Source: an uncultured beta proteobacterium (lineage in GTDB: Bacteria > Pseudomonadota > Gammaproteobacteria > Burkholderiales > Burkholderiaceae_C). From it: a DNA stretch of 64,000 nucleotides. The number at the start of each line of letters is the position of its first letter. The first letter of the stretch is position 1. Below, in pieces: positions 37,919 to 45,468 of this stretch. The notes below the pieces were generated by a model. The model ran no database searches and was not told the origin of the DNA. It saw only the letters and a list, made by a program, of their open reading frames with translations. The translations under genes and the position numbers were made by a program. The stretch is from assembly GCA_903960915.1 (NCBI GenBank), contig CAJCCO010000037.1, positions 1 through 64,000 on the forward strand. The letters are read 5' to 3'.

Positions 37919-39124
37919 ATGCCAACTGACCTGACACGCCGCCAATTACTCACCCTGGCCCTGGGCAGTGCCGGTCTGGCCGGCCCGGTGCTGGCACAAA
38001 GCCCTGACTGGGCCGCCCTTGAAGCCAAGGCACGCGGCCAAACCGTGTACTTCAATGCCTGGGCCGGTAGCCCCATCATCAACGCCTATGTGCAATGGGC
38101 TGGCCAAGAGGTTCAACAACGGTTTGGCATCACGCTTGAACACGTCAAGATCAGCGACGCCGCCGAGGTGGTCAAACGCGTGCGCAGCGAAAAAGCGGCC
38201 GGCAAACTCAGCGGTGGCAGCGTGGACATGGTGTGGATCAACGGCGAAAACTTCCTGGCCATGAAACGCGAACAACTGCTGTTTGGCCCGTTTGCCGAGC
38301 GCCTGCCCAGTTTTGCCGCGGTGGACGTGCTGGGCAAACCCACCACCCGCCTGGACTTCAGCGAACCCGTGGAGGGAATGGAGGCGCCTTGGGGCATGGC
38401 CCAGCTGACCTTTTTTGCCGATAAAAAACGCGTGCCCCAAGCCCCCCTGAGCCTGCAGGCGCTGCTGGCCTTCGCCCGAGCCAACCCCGGGCGCGTGAGC
38501 TACCCGCGCCCGCCAGATTTTCATGGCACCACGTTTCTCAAGCAGGCGCTGCTGGAGCTCAACACCGAGCGCAGTGCCTTGTACCGACCCGTCACGCCCG
38601 ACGCTTTGGCCCGGGCCAGCGCGCCGCTGTGGGCTTTTCTGGACGCGCTGCACCCGCAGCTGTGGCGCGCCGGGCGGCAGTTTCCCAACAACGCCTCTGC
38701 CGTGCGCCAAATGATGGCCGACGGCGAGTTGCTGCTGGCCCTGACCTTCAACCCCAACGAAGCCGCCAACGAAATTGCCGCCAAGCGTTTGCCGGCCAGC
38801 GTCTACAGTTTTCAGTTCAGTGCAGGCACCGTAGGCAACACCCACTTTTTGGCCATTCCCTTCAACACCAGCGCCAAGGAAGGCGCCCAGGTGGTGATCA
38901 ATTTCTTGATGAGCCCGCAGGCGCAAGCACGCAAAGCCGATATCACCCACTGGGGCGACCCCACCGTGCTGGCCATGGACAAGTTGGTCCCGGCCGAGCG
39001 CGCCCGATTTGCCAGCGGCAGTCTGCCCGGCCAACTCGACAAAACAGCCCCCGCGCTGCCTGAGCCCCACGGCTCCTGGGTAGACCCGCTGGAAAAAGAA
39101 TGGGCCCGCCGCTACGGCATCTGA
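37919..39124 (+). CDS. ynjB: YnjB-family ABC transporter substrate-binding protein
   Basis: A 401-residue periplasmic binding protein of the YnjB family. The N terminus MPTDLTRRQLLTLALGSAG has a twin-arginine motif followed by a hydrophobic stretch ending LAQ. The mature part opens with GQTVYFNAWAGSPIINAYVQ, typical of YnjB, and later has VDMVWINGENF. Its cognate permease and ATPase (ynjC, ynjD) are 3.3 kb downstream; three other genes intervene. Substrate unknown in the family; thiamine-like compounds have been guessed. The start at 37919 is 10 nt after ftsY. Confidence 0.87.
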   Translation: MPTDLTRRQLLTLALGSAGLAGPVLAQSPDWAALEAKARGQTVYFNAWAGSPIINAYVQWAGQEVQQRFGITLEHVKISDAAEVVKRVRSEKAAGKLSGGSVDMVWINGENFLAMKREQLLFGPFAERLPSFAAVDVLGKPTTRLDFSEPVEGMEAPWGMAQLTFFADKKRVPQAPLSLQALLAFARANPGRVSYPRPPDFHGTTFLKQALLELNTERSALYRPVTPDALARASAPLWAFLDALHPQLWRAGRQFPNNASAVRQMMADGELLLALTFNPNEAANEIAAKRLPASVYSFQFSAGTVGNTHFLAIPFNTSAKEGAQVVINFLMSPQAQARKADITHWGDPTVLAMDKLVPAERARFASGSLPGQLDKTAPALPEPHGSWVDPLEKEWARRYGI

Positions 39125-39133
39125 CGTCTCACT

Positions 39134-39159
39134 TTGACTGTTCCCATTGACTATTCCCG
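39134..39159 (+). repeat. 13-nt tandem repeat between ynjB and the next gene
   Basis: TTGACTGTTCCCA and TTGACTATTCCCG, adjacent units matching at 11 of 13 bases, followed by a third partial TTCCCA. No gene. Confidence 0.65.
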
Positions 39160-39184
39160 TTCCCACACCCCAAAGAGTCGCCCC

Positions 39185-40297
39185 ATGAAAAGAACCCTGC
39201 CCATCCTGAAAACGCTGGCCGCTTTGTTGTTGATGGGTTTGGCGTACCTGCTGCTGTGGCCGGTACCCATTCAGCCGGTGGCATGGACCGCGCCCCAGGC
39301 GCCGGGTTACACCGGGGTGCACACGGTCAACACCAAACTTTCCGCACTGCAAATGATTGACCTCAAGGGCGAAGAAGGCCCCGAGCACATTGTGGTTGGG
39401 CCCGACGGCAAGCTCTACACCACCGTGAGCAGCGGCAATATTTTGCGCATGAACCCCGACGGCAGCGCCCAGGAAGTGTTTGCCAACACCGGCGGACGCG
39501 TGCTGGGTTTTGACTTTGACGCCCAAGGCCACCTGATTGCAGCCGACGCTGTCAAAGGCCTGTTGTCCATCAGCCCAGCGCGTGAGGTACGGGTGCTGAC
39601 CGACAAGGTCAACGGCGACCCCATTCGCTACGCCGACGCTGTGGTGGTGGCTAAAAACGGCAAGCTGTATTTCAGCGATGCCTCCACCCGCTTTGCCCCC
39701 AAGGACTGGGGCGGCACCTTTGAGGCCAGCATTCTGGACATTCTGGAGCAGTCGTCTACCGGCCGCATTCTCGAATTTGACCCCGCCACCCAAACCACCC
39801 GCGTACTCGCCACCGGCCTGAGTTTTGCCAACGGCGTGGCGCTCAACCAAAGCGAGACCAGCCTGTTTGTCAACGAGACCGGCAAGTACCGGGTCTGGAA
39901 GCTCGATGTCACCGCGCAAAACCTGAATCTGATGGCCGCCCCGACGCCCCAGGGCGCCAAGCTGCTGTTTGACAATTTGCCGGGCTACCCCGACAACCTG
40001 ATGCGGGGGCGCGACGGCAAAATATGGCTCGGTTTTGCCAAGCCGCGCAACGCCACCATTGACAACTTCGCCGACAAGCCCTGGCTGCGCGCCCTCACGC
40101 TGCGTTTGCCTCGCGCCCTGTGGCCCATTCCCAAAGCCTACGGCCATGTGATGGCCTTTACCGAAGATGGCCAGGTCGTGGCGGACCTGCAAGACCCGAG
40201 TGGCGCCTACCCCGAAACCACCGCAGTGACCGAAACCGCTGACCGGCTCTACATCCAGAGCCTGCACGCCAAAGGCCTGGGCTGGTTGCCGCGCTGA
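39185..40297 (+). CDS. SMP-30/strictosidine-synthase-like beta-propeller protein
   Basis: A 370-residue protein with one N-terminal membrane anchor (LPILKTLAALLLMGLAYLLL), so the start is at 39185. The remainder is a six-bladed propeller of the APMAP/strictosidine synthase-like group: GPEHIVVGPDGKLYT, YFSDASTRFAPKDWGG, FANGVALNQSE and LPGYPDNLMRGRDGKIWLG are typical. Members often act as lactonases or arylesterases; the activity here cannot be assigned. It lies between ynjB and the esterase gene. Confidence 0.85.
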   Translation: MKRTLPILKTLAALLLMGLAYLLLWPVPIQPVAWTAPQAPGYTGVHTVNTKLSALQMIDLKGEEGPEHIVVGPDGKLYTTVSSGNILRMNPDGSAQEVFANTGGRVLGFDFDAQGHLIAADAVKGLLSISPAREVRVLTDKVNGDPIRYADAVVVAKNGKLYFSDASTRFAPKDWGGTFEASILDILEQSSTGRILEFDPATQTTRVLATGLSFANGVALNQSETSLFVNETGKYRVWKLDVTAQNLNLMAAPTPQGAKLLFDNLPGYPDNLMRGRDGKIWLGFAKPRNATIDNFADKPWLRALTLRLPRALWPIPKAYGHVMAFTEDGQVVADLQDPSGAYPETTAVTETADRLYIQSLHAKGLGWLPR

Positions 40298-40324
40298 GCC
40301 TCAACGCCGCAAAAGGCGCTTCGT

Positions 40325-40347
40325 CGCTGCAGCGCTGCAGCGCTGCG
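40325..40347 (+). repeat. 8-nt tandem repeat upstream of the esterase gene
   Basis: CGCTGCAG, CGCTGCAG, CGCTGCG: nearly three copies of an 8-nt unit, 35 nt before the esterase start. It is self-complementary, so it could fold. Confidence 0.7.
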
Positions 40348-40381
40348 CATTCTGAGTTTTACTTCTTCTGTGAGCCTAGCC

Positions 40382-41107
40382 ATGACACCGCCCTCCTCCT
40401 CCTCCTCCTCCTCTTCTTCTTCCTCCACCTTGCTGCCCCGCGTTGAAATAGAAAGCGCGCCCCACCCCACGGCGGCAGTGATCTGGCTGCACGGTCTGGG
40501 CGCCGACGGCCACGACTTTGCCGCCCTGGTGCCCGAGCTGGACTTGCGCGGCTGTCCGCCCATCCGCTTTGTGTTTCCGCACGCGCCGCAGATGCCGGTC
40601 ACCGTCAATGGCGGCTATGTCATGCCCGCCTGGTACGACATTCTGGGCACCGACCTGGTGAGCCGTCAGGACGCAGCTGGCATTGGCCACTCGGCCCGGG
40701 CCATCAGCGCGCTGGTGGCGCATGAGGTGGCGCGCGGCATTGACTACCGCCACATCGTGCTGGCCGGTTTTTCGCAAGGCTGCGCCATGGCGCTTCACAC
40801 CGGCCTGCGCTTGCCGCACACGCTGGCGGGTGTCATGGCGCTGTCGGGCTACCTGCCGCTGGCCGACACCCTGGCCGCAGAGCGCCACCCCGCCAACGCG
40901 CACACGCCCATTTTCATGGCCCACGGAACACAAGACCCGGTGGTGCTCCCGGCGCGCGGCGAGGCCTCGCGCCAACTGCTCACCTCGCTGGGTTACGCCG
41001 TGCAATGGCACAGCTACCCCATGGGCCACAGCGTGCACCCACAAGAGGTGGCCGATGTCTCGGCGTTCTTGCAACGCGTGCTCGGGCCAGGCCAAGAGGG
41101 CGCCTGA
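40382..41107 (+). CDS. carboxylesterase / phospholipase family hydrolase
   Basis: Alpha/beta hydrolase of the Abhydrolase_2 (EstB-like) group, 241 residues from ATG 40382. Catalytic Ser131 is in GFSQG, Asp in GTQDPVV and His in MGHSVHP. The oxyanion segment is IWLHGLGADGHDF. The N terminus is unusual: MTPP then eleven serines encoded by TCC/TCT triplets, before the conserved fold. Soluble short-chain ester hydrolase by family. Its stop lies 1 nt before the GTG start of the Hsp70 gene. Confidence 0.88.
   Translation: MTPPSSSSSSSSSSSTLLPRVEIESAPHPTAAVIWLHGLGADGHDFAALVPELDLRGCPPIRFVFPHAPQMPVTVNGGYVMPAWYDILGTDLVSRQDAAGIGHSARAISALVAHEVARGIDYRHIVLAGFSQGCAMALHTGLRLPHTLAGVMALSGYLPLADTLAAERHPANAHTPIFMAHGTQDPVVLPARGEASRQLLTSLGYAVQWHSYPMGHSVHPQEVADVSAFLQRVLGPGQEGA
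40394..40426 (+). repeat. TCC/TCT triplet run encoding polyserine
   Basis: Eleven serine codons in order: six TCC, three TCT, two TCC. A triplet microsatellite at the extreme N terminus; length changes would alter the tail but not the frame. Confidence 0.9.
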
Positions 41108-41108
41108 A

Positions 41109-42407
41109 GTGCCCACGGGACAAATAGCGCCCCGCCTGGTGCTGGGCATTGACTTTGGCACCTCCAACTCGGCGGCAGCCGCGGTAGATGCCAGCGGCCA
41201 GTTGCGCGTGATGCCGCTGGAGGCAGACCGGGCCGCCATGCCCACCGCCCTTTTCTTTTGCCACGAGACCCAGCAAACCTTTTATGGCAGCCAGGCCATG
41301 CAGGCTTACCTGGGCGGCACCGAGGGGCGCTTGATGCGCGCCATCAAAAGCCTGCTGGGCAGTGCCCTTATGGACGAGCAAACGGTGGTCAACGGCCAGG
41401 CCATCTCATTTTTTGACATCGTGGTGCTGTTCTTCAAAGCCCTCAAGGCGCGCAGCGAAGCCGCGCTGGGGCATGAGATCTCGCACGCCACACTGGGCCG
41501 CCCGGTGCATTTTGTGGACGACGATGCCAAGCGTGACGCGCTGGCCCAGGCCACGCTGGGGCGCGCGGCGCAAGCGGCTGGCTTTGCGCACATTGCCTTC
41601 GAGCTTGAACCCATTGCCGCCGCCTTTGACTACGAGCAACGCGTGCGCCAAGAAACCACCGCGCTGGTGGTGGACATGGGCGGTGGCACCTCAGACTTCA
41701 CCGTGATACGGCTGGGCCCAAAGCGGCGCCAGCAGGCCGACCGGCGCAGCGACATTTTGGCCACGACTGGCGTGCACCTGGGCGGCACCGACTTTGACCG
41801 CCTGCTGAACCTAGACCACGTGATGCCGCTGCTGGGCTACGGCCACATCGGCAAAGAAGGCCGCGCCGTGCCCAACAGCCTGTTTTTTGAACTCTCCACC
41901 TGGCACCTGATTCACCACGCCTACACGCGTAAAAGCCTGCACTTTGCCCGCGAACTGTGGACGTCCTACGCCGACCTGAGCCTGCACGCCCGGCTGATGG
42001 ATGTGCTGGAAAACCGCGACGGGCACCGTCTGCTAGCCGCCGTGGAGGCCGCCAAGATTGCGTGCTCGGAATCGCAGGGCAGCGCGGCCATTGACCTGCA
42101 CTTTTTGAAAGCTGCGCAGGCCTCCGGTATCAACGGCCATGCCGAACCCACCATCACCGCCCCGGGCATGGCCGCCACCCTGGGCCAGGCGTTGGCGCAG
42201 GTAGTGAAGTGCGCGCGCCAGTGCGTACAAGACGCCGGCCTGGCCACGGTGGATGTGGTGTACCTCACGGGCGGCTCCTCGGTCCTGCAGCCGCTGAGAG
42301 AGGCCATGCAAGCGGCCTACCCGCAGGCCGAGCTGGTGCAGGGCGACCGCTTTGGCGGCGTGGCCGCGGGCTTGGCCTGGGCGGGTTTTCATGCCCAGCG
42401 GAACTGA
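41109..42407 (+). CDS. yegD: Hsp70-family protein, YegD-like
   Basis: A 432-residue actin-fold ATPase of the YegD branch of Hsp70. The N terminus LVLGIDFGTSNSAAAAVDAS is the phosphate-1 loop, ALVVDMGGGTSDFTVI phosphate-2, and YLTGGSSVLQPLREAM the adenosine motif. The substrate-binding lid of DnaK is missing, as in YegD. Start GTG at 41109, one base after the esterase stop, and the gene ends 3 nt before ynjC, so translation is probably coupled to both. Role unknown. Confidence 0.85.
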   Translation: MPTGQIAPRLVLGIDFGTSNSAAAAVDASGQLRVMPLEADRAAMPTALFFCHETQQTFYGSQAMQAYLGGTEGRLMRAIKSLLGSALMDEQTVVNGQAISFFDIVVLFFKALKARSEAALGHEISHATLGRPVHFVDDDAKRDALAQATLGRAAQAAGFAHIAFELEPIAAAFDYEQRVRQETTALVVDMGGGTSDFTVIRLGPKRRQQADRRSDILATTGVHLGGTDFDRLLNLDHVMPLLGYGHIGKEGRAVPNSLFFELSTWHLIHHAYTRKSLHFARELWTSYADLSLHARLMDVLENRDGHRLLAAVEAAKIACSESQGSAAIDLHFLKAAQASGINGHAEPTITAPGMAATLGQALAQVVKCARQCVQDAGLATVDVVYLTGGSSVLQPLREAMQAAYPQAELVQGDRFGGVAAGLAWAGFHAQRN

Positions 42408-42410
42408 GCC

Positions 42411-44129
42411 ATGCACCGGACAGACCGCGTAGGCGCCCTGTTGCTGCTCGCAGCCATGGGCGTGCCGATGGGCTGGGCCACCTGGGCCGCGTTGGCGCAA
42501 GCTTTCAACCCCAGCGCCTGGCGTGACCTGCAGGCCGACCCGCAAACCTGGCCCGCACTGCTGCTGTCCTTGCAAACCGGCCTGCTGGCCAGTGCTTTGT
42601 CGGTGCTGCTGACGGCCTGGATTTTGTCGCGTAGTTTTCCTGGTCCCTTGTGGGCACGGCTGGTAAAAAGTTTGGGGCCCATGCTGGCCGTCCCGCATGC
42701 CGCCTGGGCTATTGGCCTGGCGTTTTTGATGGCGCCCAGCGGCTGGCTGCTGCGCGCCTTCTCGCCCTGGGCCACCGGCTTGGAGGCGCCGCCGCCCTGG
42801 CCCACGACACAAGACCCCTGGGGCCTGGGCCTGACGCTGGCACTGGTGACCAAGGAGGTGCCGTTTTTGCTCTGGGCCGCCACCACGCAGCTGCAACGCC
42901 CGGACGTGGCCCTGCGCCTGAGCCGCGAGCTGCTGCAGGCCCGCACCCTGGGCTACGCGCCGCAGACGGCCTGGTGGCACGTGGTCTGGCCCCAGCTGCT
43001 GGCGCGGCTGCATTGGCCCATGCTGGCGGTACTGGCCTATAGCCTGACCGTGGTGGACATGGCGCTGGTGATTGGCCCAACCTCCCCCCCCACTTTGGCC
43101 GTGCTGGCCTGGCACTGGCTGCAAGATGCCGACCTGGCGCAAAACGCCCAGGGTGCCGTGGCGGCCTGGCTGTTGGCCGCTATGGTGGCGGGGTCATTGG
43201 CGCTGGCGTTGTTGGCCGCGCAACTGCTGCGCCGCGTACCGGCTTGGCGCGCGCACCGCACCCTGGGCCACAGAGGCGCCCAGCGACCCACTCACCCATC
43301 ACGGCAATCTCGCAACAAAACGAACAGCAGCTGGGCCGCGCTGGTGGGCCTGTATGCGCTGGTGATGCTGGCCATGGCCGTGGGCAGCGTGGCGGGACTG
43401 TGGCCTTTTCCGGCGCTGTGGCCAGAACAACTGAGTTGGGCCGCCTGGGCATCAGTGGCCACCAGCCTGGACACGCTTTACACCACGCTCTTTTTGGGCC
43501 TGGCCAGTGCCGGGGTGGCGCTGCTGTGGTCGCTGGCCTGGCTGGAGTGGGCGCCACCGCGCTGGGACGCAGCCTTACGCCGGCTGGTTTACCTGCCGCT
43601 GGTGCTGCCCCCGGTGCTGTGGGTGGTGGGCGTGCACGGCCTGACCTTGCACTGGGGACTGGACAGCCACTGGAGCGGGCTGTGGCTGGCGCACACCCTG
43701 GCGACCCTGCCCTATGTGCTGATTGCGCTGAGCCCGGCCTACACCGGTTTTGACCCGCGCCTGGCCCAAGTGGCGGCCTCGCTGGGGCAAAGCCGGTTGG
43801 TGTTTTTATGGCGTGTGAAATGGCCTTTGCTGCGCGCCGCACTGGCCGCCAGTTTTGCCGTGGGCTTTGCCGTTAGCGTGACGCAGTACCTGCCCACCCT
43901 GTTTATTGGCGGTGGCCGCTACGCCACCTTGACAACCGAGGCCGTCACGCTGGCCGCTGGCGCCCAGCGCTCGCTGACCTCGGCCTACGCCTGGCTGCAG
44001 TGGCTGCTGCCGGTGCTCTTGTTTGCGCTGGCAGCCCGGCTGGGCCTGGCACGGCGTTTCATCAGCACCGCTCAACCTGAAAGCAGAACAAACAAACAAA
44101 ACAAGACAGACAGGACAATGACGCCATGA
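42411..44129 (+). CDS. ynjC: YnjC-family ABC transporter permease, fused double domain
   Basis: A 572-residue permease with two binding-protein-dependent transport domains in one chain, about twelve membrane segments. The first coupling loop region is near REL-LQARTLGYAPQTAWWHV, the second near AQVAASLGQSRLVFLWRVKW. The length and duplicated layout match YnjC. The C-terminal tail (RTNKQNKTDRT) is encoded by an AACA/ACAG-rich run. Partners: ynjB (substrate binding) and ynjD (ATPase), whose start overlaps the ynjC stop as ATGA. Confidence 0.87.
   Translation: MHRTDRVGALLLLAAMGVPMGWATWAALAQAFNPSAWRDLQADPQTWPALLLSLQTGLLASALSVLLTAWILSRSFPGPLWARLVKSLGPMLAVPHAAWAIGLAFLMAPSGWLLRAFSPWATGLEAPPPWPTTQDPWGLGLTLALVTKEVPFLLWAATTQLQRPDVALRLSRELLQARTLGYAPQTAWWHVVWPQLLARLHWPMLAVLAYSLTVVDMALVIGPTSPPTLAVLAWHWLQDADLAQNAQGAVAAWLLAAMVAGSLALALLAAQLLRRVPAWRAHRTLGHRGAQRPTHPSRQSRNKTNSSWAALVGLYALVMLAMAVGSVAGLWPFPALWPEQLSWAAWASVATSLDTLYTTLFLGLASAGVALLWSLAWLEWAPPRWDAALRRLVYLPLVLPPVLWVVGVHGLTLHWGLDSHWSGLWLAHTLATLPYVLIALSPAYTGFDPRLAQVAASLGQSRLVFLWRVKWPLLRAALAASFAVGFAVSVTQYLPTLFIGGGRYATLTTEAVTLAAGAQRSLTSAYAWLQWLLPVLLFALAARLGLARRFISTAQPESRTNKQNKTDRTMTP
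44085..44117 (+). repeat. AACA-rich low-complexity run at the end of ynjC
   Basis: AGAACAAACAAACAAAAC then AAGACAGACAGGAC: 4-nt AAAC and ACAG repeats covering the last codons of ynjC and leading into ynjD. Confidence 0.6.
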
Positions 44130-44758
44130 GTCTGGACATTACCCTGCACCGACTGGCCACGCGCCAGGGTCACACCCTGCTGCACGCCCTGCAGCTGCGG
44201 GTGCCTGCGGGCGTCATCCACACGGTGATGGGCGAGAGTGGCTCGGGCAAGTCCAGCCTGCTCAGCGCGGTCTGCGGCACCTTGCCCGAGGGCCTGGTGT
44301 TTGAGGGCGAAATCAGTTTGCAAGGACGGCGCATTGAGCAGTTGCCCACCGAGCAGCGGCGCGTGGGTTTGCTGTTTCAAGACGACTTGTTGTTTGCCCA
44401 CATGACTGTGCGCGAGAACCTGCTGTTTGCCGTGCCGGCAGGCCCGCGCGCAGAACGCGAGGCCCAGGTCAGCGCCGGGCTGGACAGCCTGGAGATGCGC
44501 GACTTTGCCAATGCAGACCCGGCCACGCTGTCAGGCGGGCAACGCACCCGGGTGGCCCTGTTGCGTGCCCTGTTGGCGCGCCCGCAAGCCTTGCTGCTTG
44601 ACGAGCCGTTTGCCAAACTTGACGCCGCGCTGCGCGAGCGCATGCGCCACTGGGTGTTTGCGCTGGCGCGCCAGCAAGGCATGCCGGTGCTGCTGGTGAC
44701 GCACGATGCCGCAGATGTGGCCGATGCGGCACACTTGACCCATCTACACACCGTTTAA
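44126..44758 (+). CDS. ynjD: YnjD-family ABC transporter ATP-binding protein
   Basis: A 210-residue ABC ATPase. Walker A GESGSGKSS, Q-loop LFQDDLLFAHMTV, signature LSGGQRTRVALLRAL, Walker B ALLLDEPFAKLD and switch VTHDAAD are all intact. It has no accessory C-terminal domain, as in YnjD. Start overlaps the ynjC stop. Energises the YnjBC importer. Confidence 0.9.
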   Translation: MSLDITLHRLATRQGHTLLHALQLRVPAGVIHTVMGESGSGKSSLLSAVCGTLPEGLVFEGEISLQGRRIEQLPTEQRRVGLLFQDDLLFAHMTVRENLLFAVPAGPRAEREAQVSAGLDSLEMRDFANADPATLSGGQRTRVALLRALLARPQALLLDEPFAKLDAALRERMRHWVFALARQQGMPVLLVTHDAADVADAAHLTHLHTV

Positions 44759-44780
44759 GCCCGCTGCCTGCCTCGCCACG

Positions 44781-44800
44781 CTTCACCTCACTTCACCTCA
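44781..44800 (+). repeat. perfect 10-nt tandem repeat upstream of ynjF
   Basis: CTTCACCTCA occurs twice without a gap, 25 nt before the ynjF start, followed by further CA-rich sequence. Confidence 0.75.
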
Positions 44801-44824
44801 CACGCACTCAACGCACCGCACACC

Positions 44825-45451
44825 ATGCTTGACCGCTTTGCCACCGCCCTGCTGCGCCCCGCTGTGACGGCTGGCGCGCGCGGCTTGGTACGCGCCGGCG
44901 TGGGCGCCAATACCGTCACACTGGCGGGCTTTGCGCTGGGGCTGTGCGCGGCGTGGCTCATTGCCCAGGAGCACTACCTGGAGGGCGCGCTGGTCATCCT
45001 GTTGTCGCGGCTGTGCGACGCGCTGGACGGCGCGGTGGCGCGCCTCACCCAACCCAGTGATGCCGGGGGCTTTCTCGATATTGCGCTGGACTTTTTGTTT
45101 TACGCCAGCATTCCCCTGGCCTTTGCCTGGGCCGACCCGGTGGCTAACGCCTTGCCCGCTGCGGTGCTGCTGGCGGCCTTCATGGGCACCAGCACCAGTT
45201 TTCTGGCGTTTGCCGTGCTGGCGGCCAAGCGCGGCATGGTCAACACCCAGTACCCCGACAAAGCGTTTTACTTTTTGGGCGGCATGACCGAGGCCACCGA
45301 GACCCTGGCCTTCTTTGTGGCCATGTGTATTTGGCCCGAGGCGTTTAGTGGTCTGGCCTACTGGTTTGCTGCGCTGTGCGGCTTCACGGTGCTCACGCGC
45401 CTTTGGTGGGGCTGGCAGACCTTGCGCGCTGACCCGCAGAACCTGCCCTAG
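44825..45451 (+). CDS. ynjF: CDP-alcohol phosphatidyltransferase family protein, YnjF-like
   Basis: A 208-residue membrane enzyme with the CDP-alcohol transferase motif DALDGAVARLTQPSDAGGFL followed by DIALD, fitting DG-x2-AR-x8-G-x3-D-x3-D. About five membrane helices. It would transfer a phosphatidyl group or similar from a CDP-linked donor to an alcohol; donor and acceptor are unknown for YnjF. In E. coli ynjF also follows ynjBCD(E), so the assignment rests on motif and order. Confidence 0.87.
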   Translation: MLDRFATALLRPAVTAGARGLVRAGVGANTVTLAGFALGLCAAWLIAQEHYLEGALVILLSRLCDALDGAVARLTQPSDAGGFLDIALDFLFYASIPLAFAWADPVANALPAAVLLAAFMGTSTSFLAFAVLAAKRGMVNTQYPDKAFYFLGGMTEATETLAFFVAMCIWPEAFSGLAYWFAALCGFTVLTRLWWGWQTLRADPQNLP

Positions 45452-45468
45452 GCCGGCATCCATCCACC

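Noticed and set aside
37946-40267. 773-codon open frame on the minus strand
   Set aside because: It is antisense to ynjB and the propeller gene, which have clear domains, signal peptides and normal starts. The long frame is a by-product of high GC and third-position bias.
40394-40426. Phase-variation switch of the esterase
   Set aside because: The unit is a triplet, so copy-number change cannot shift the frame; only tail length would vary.
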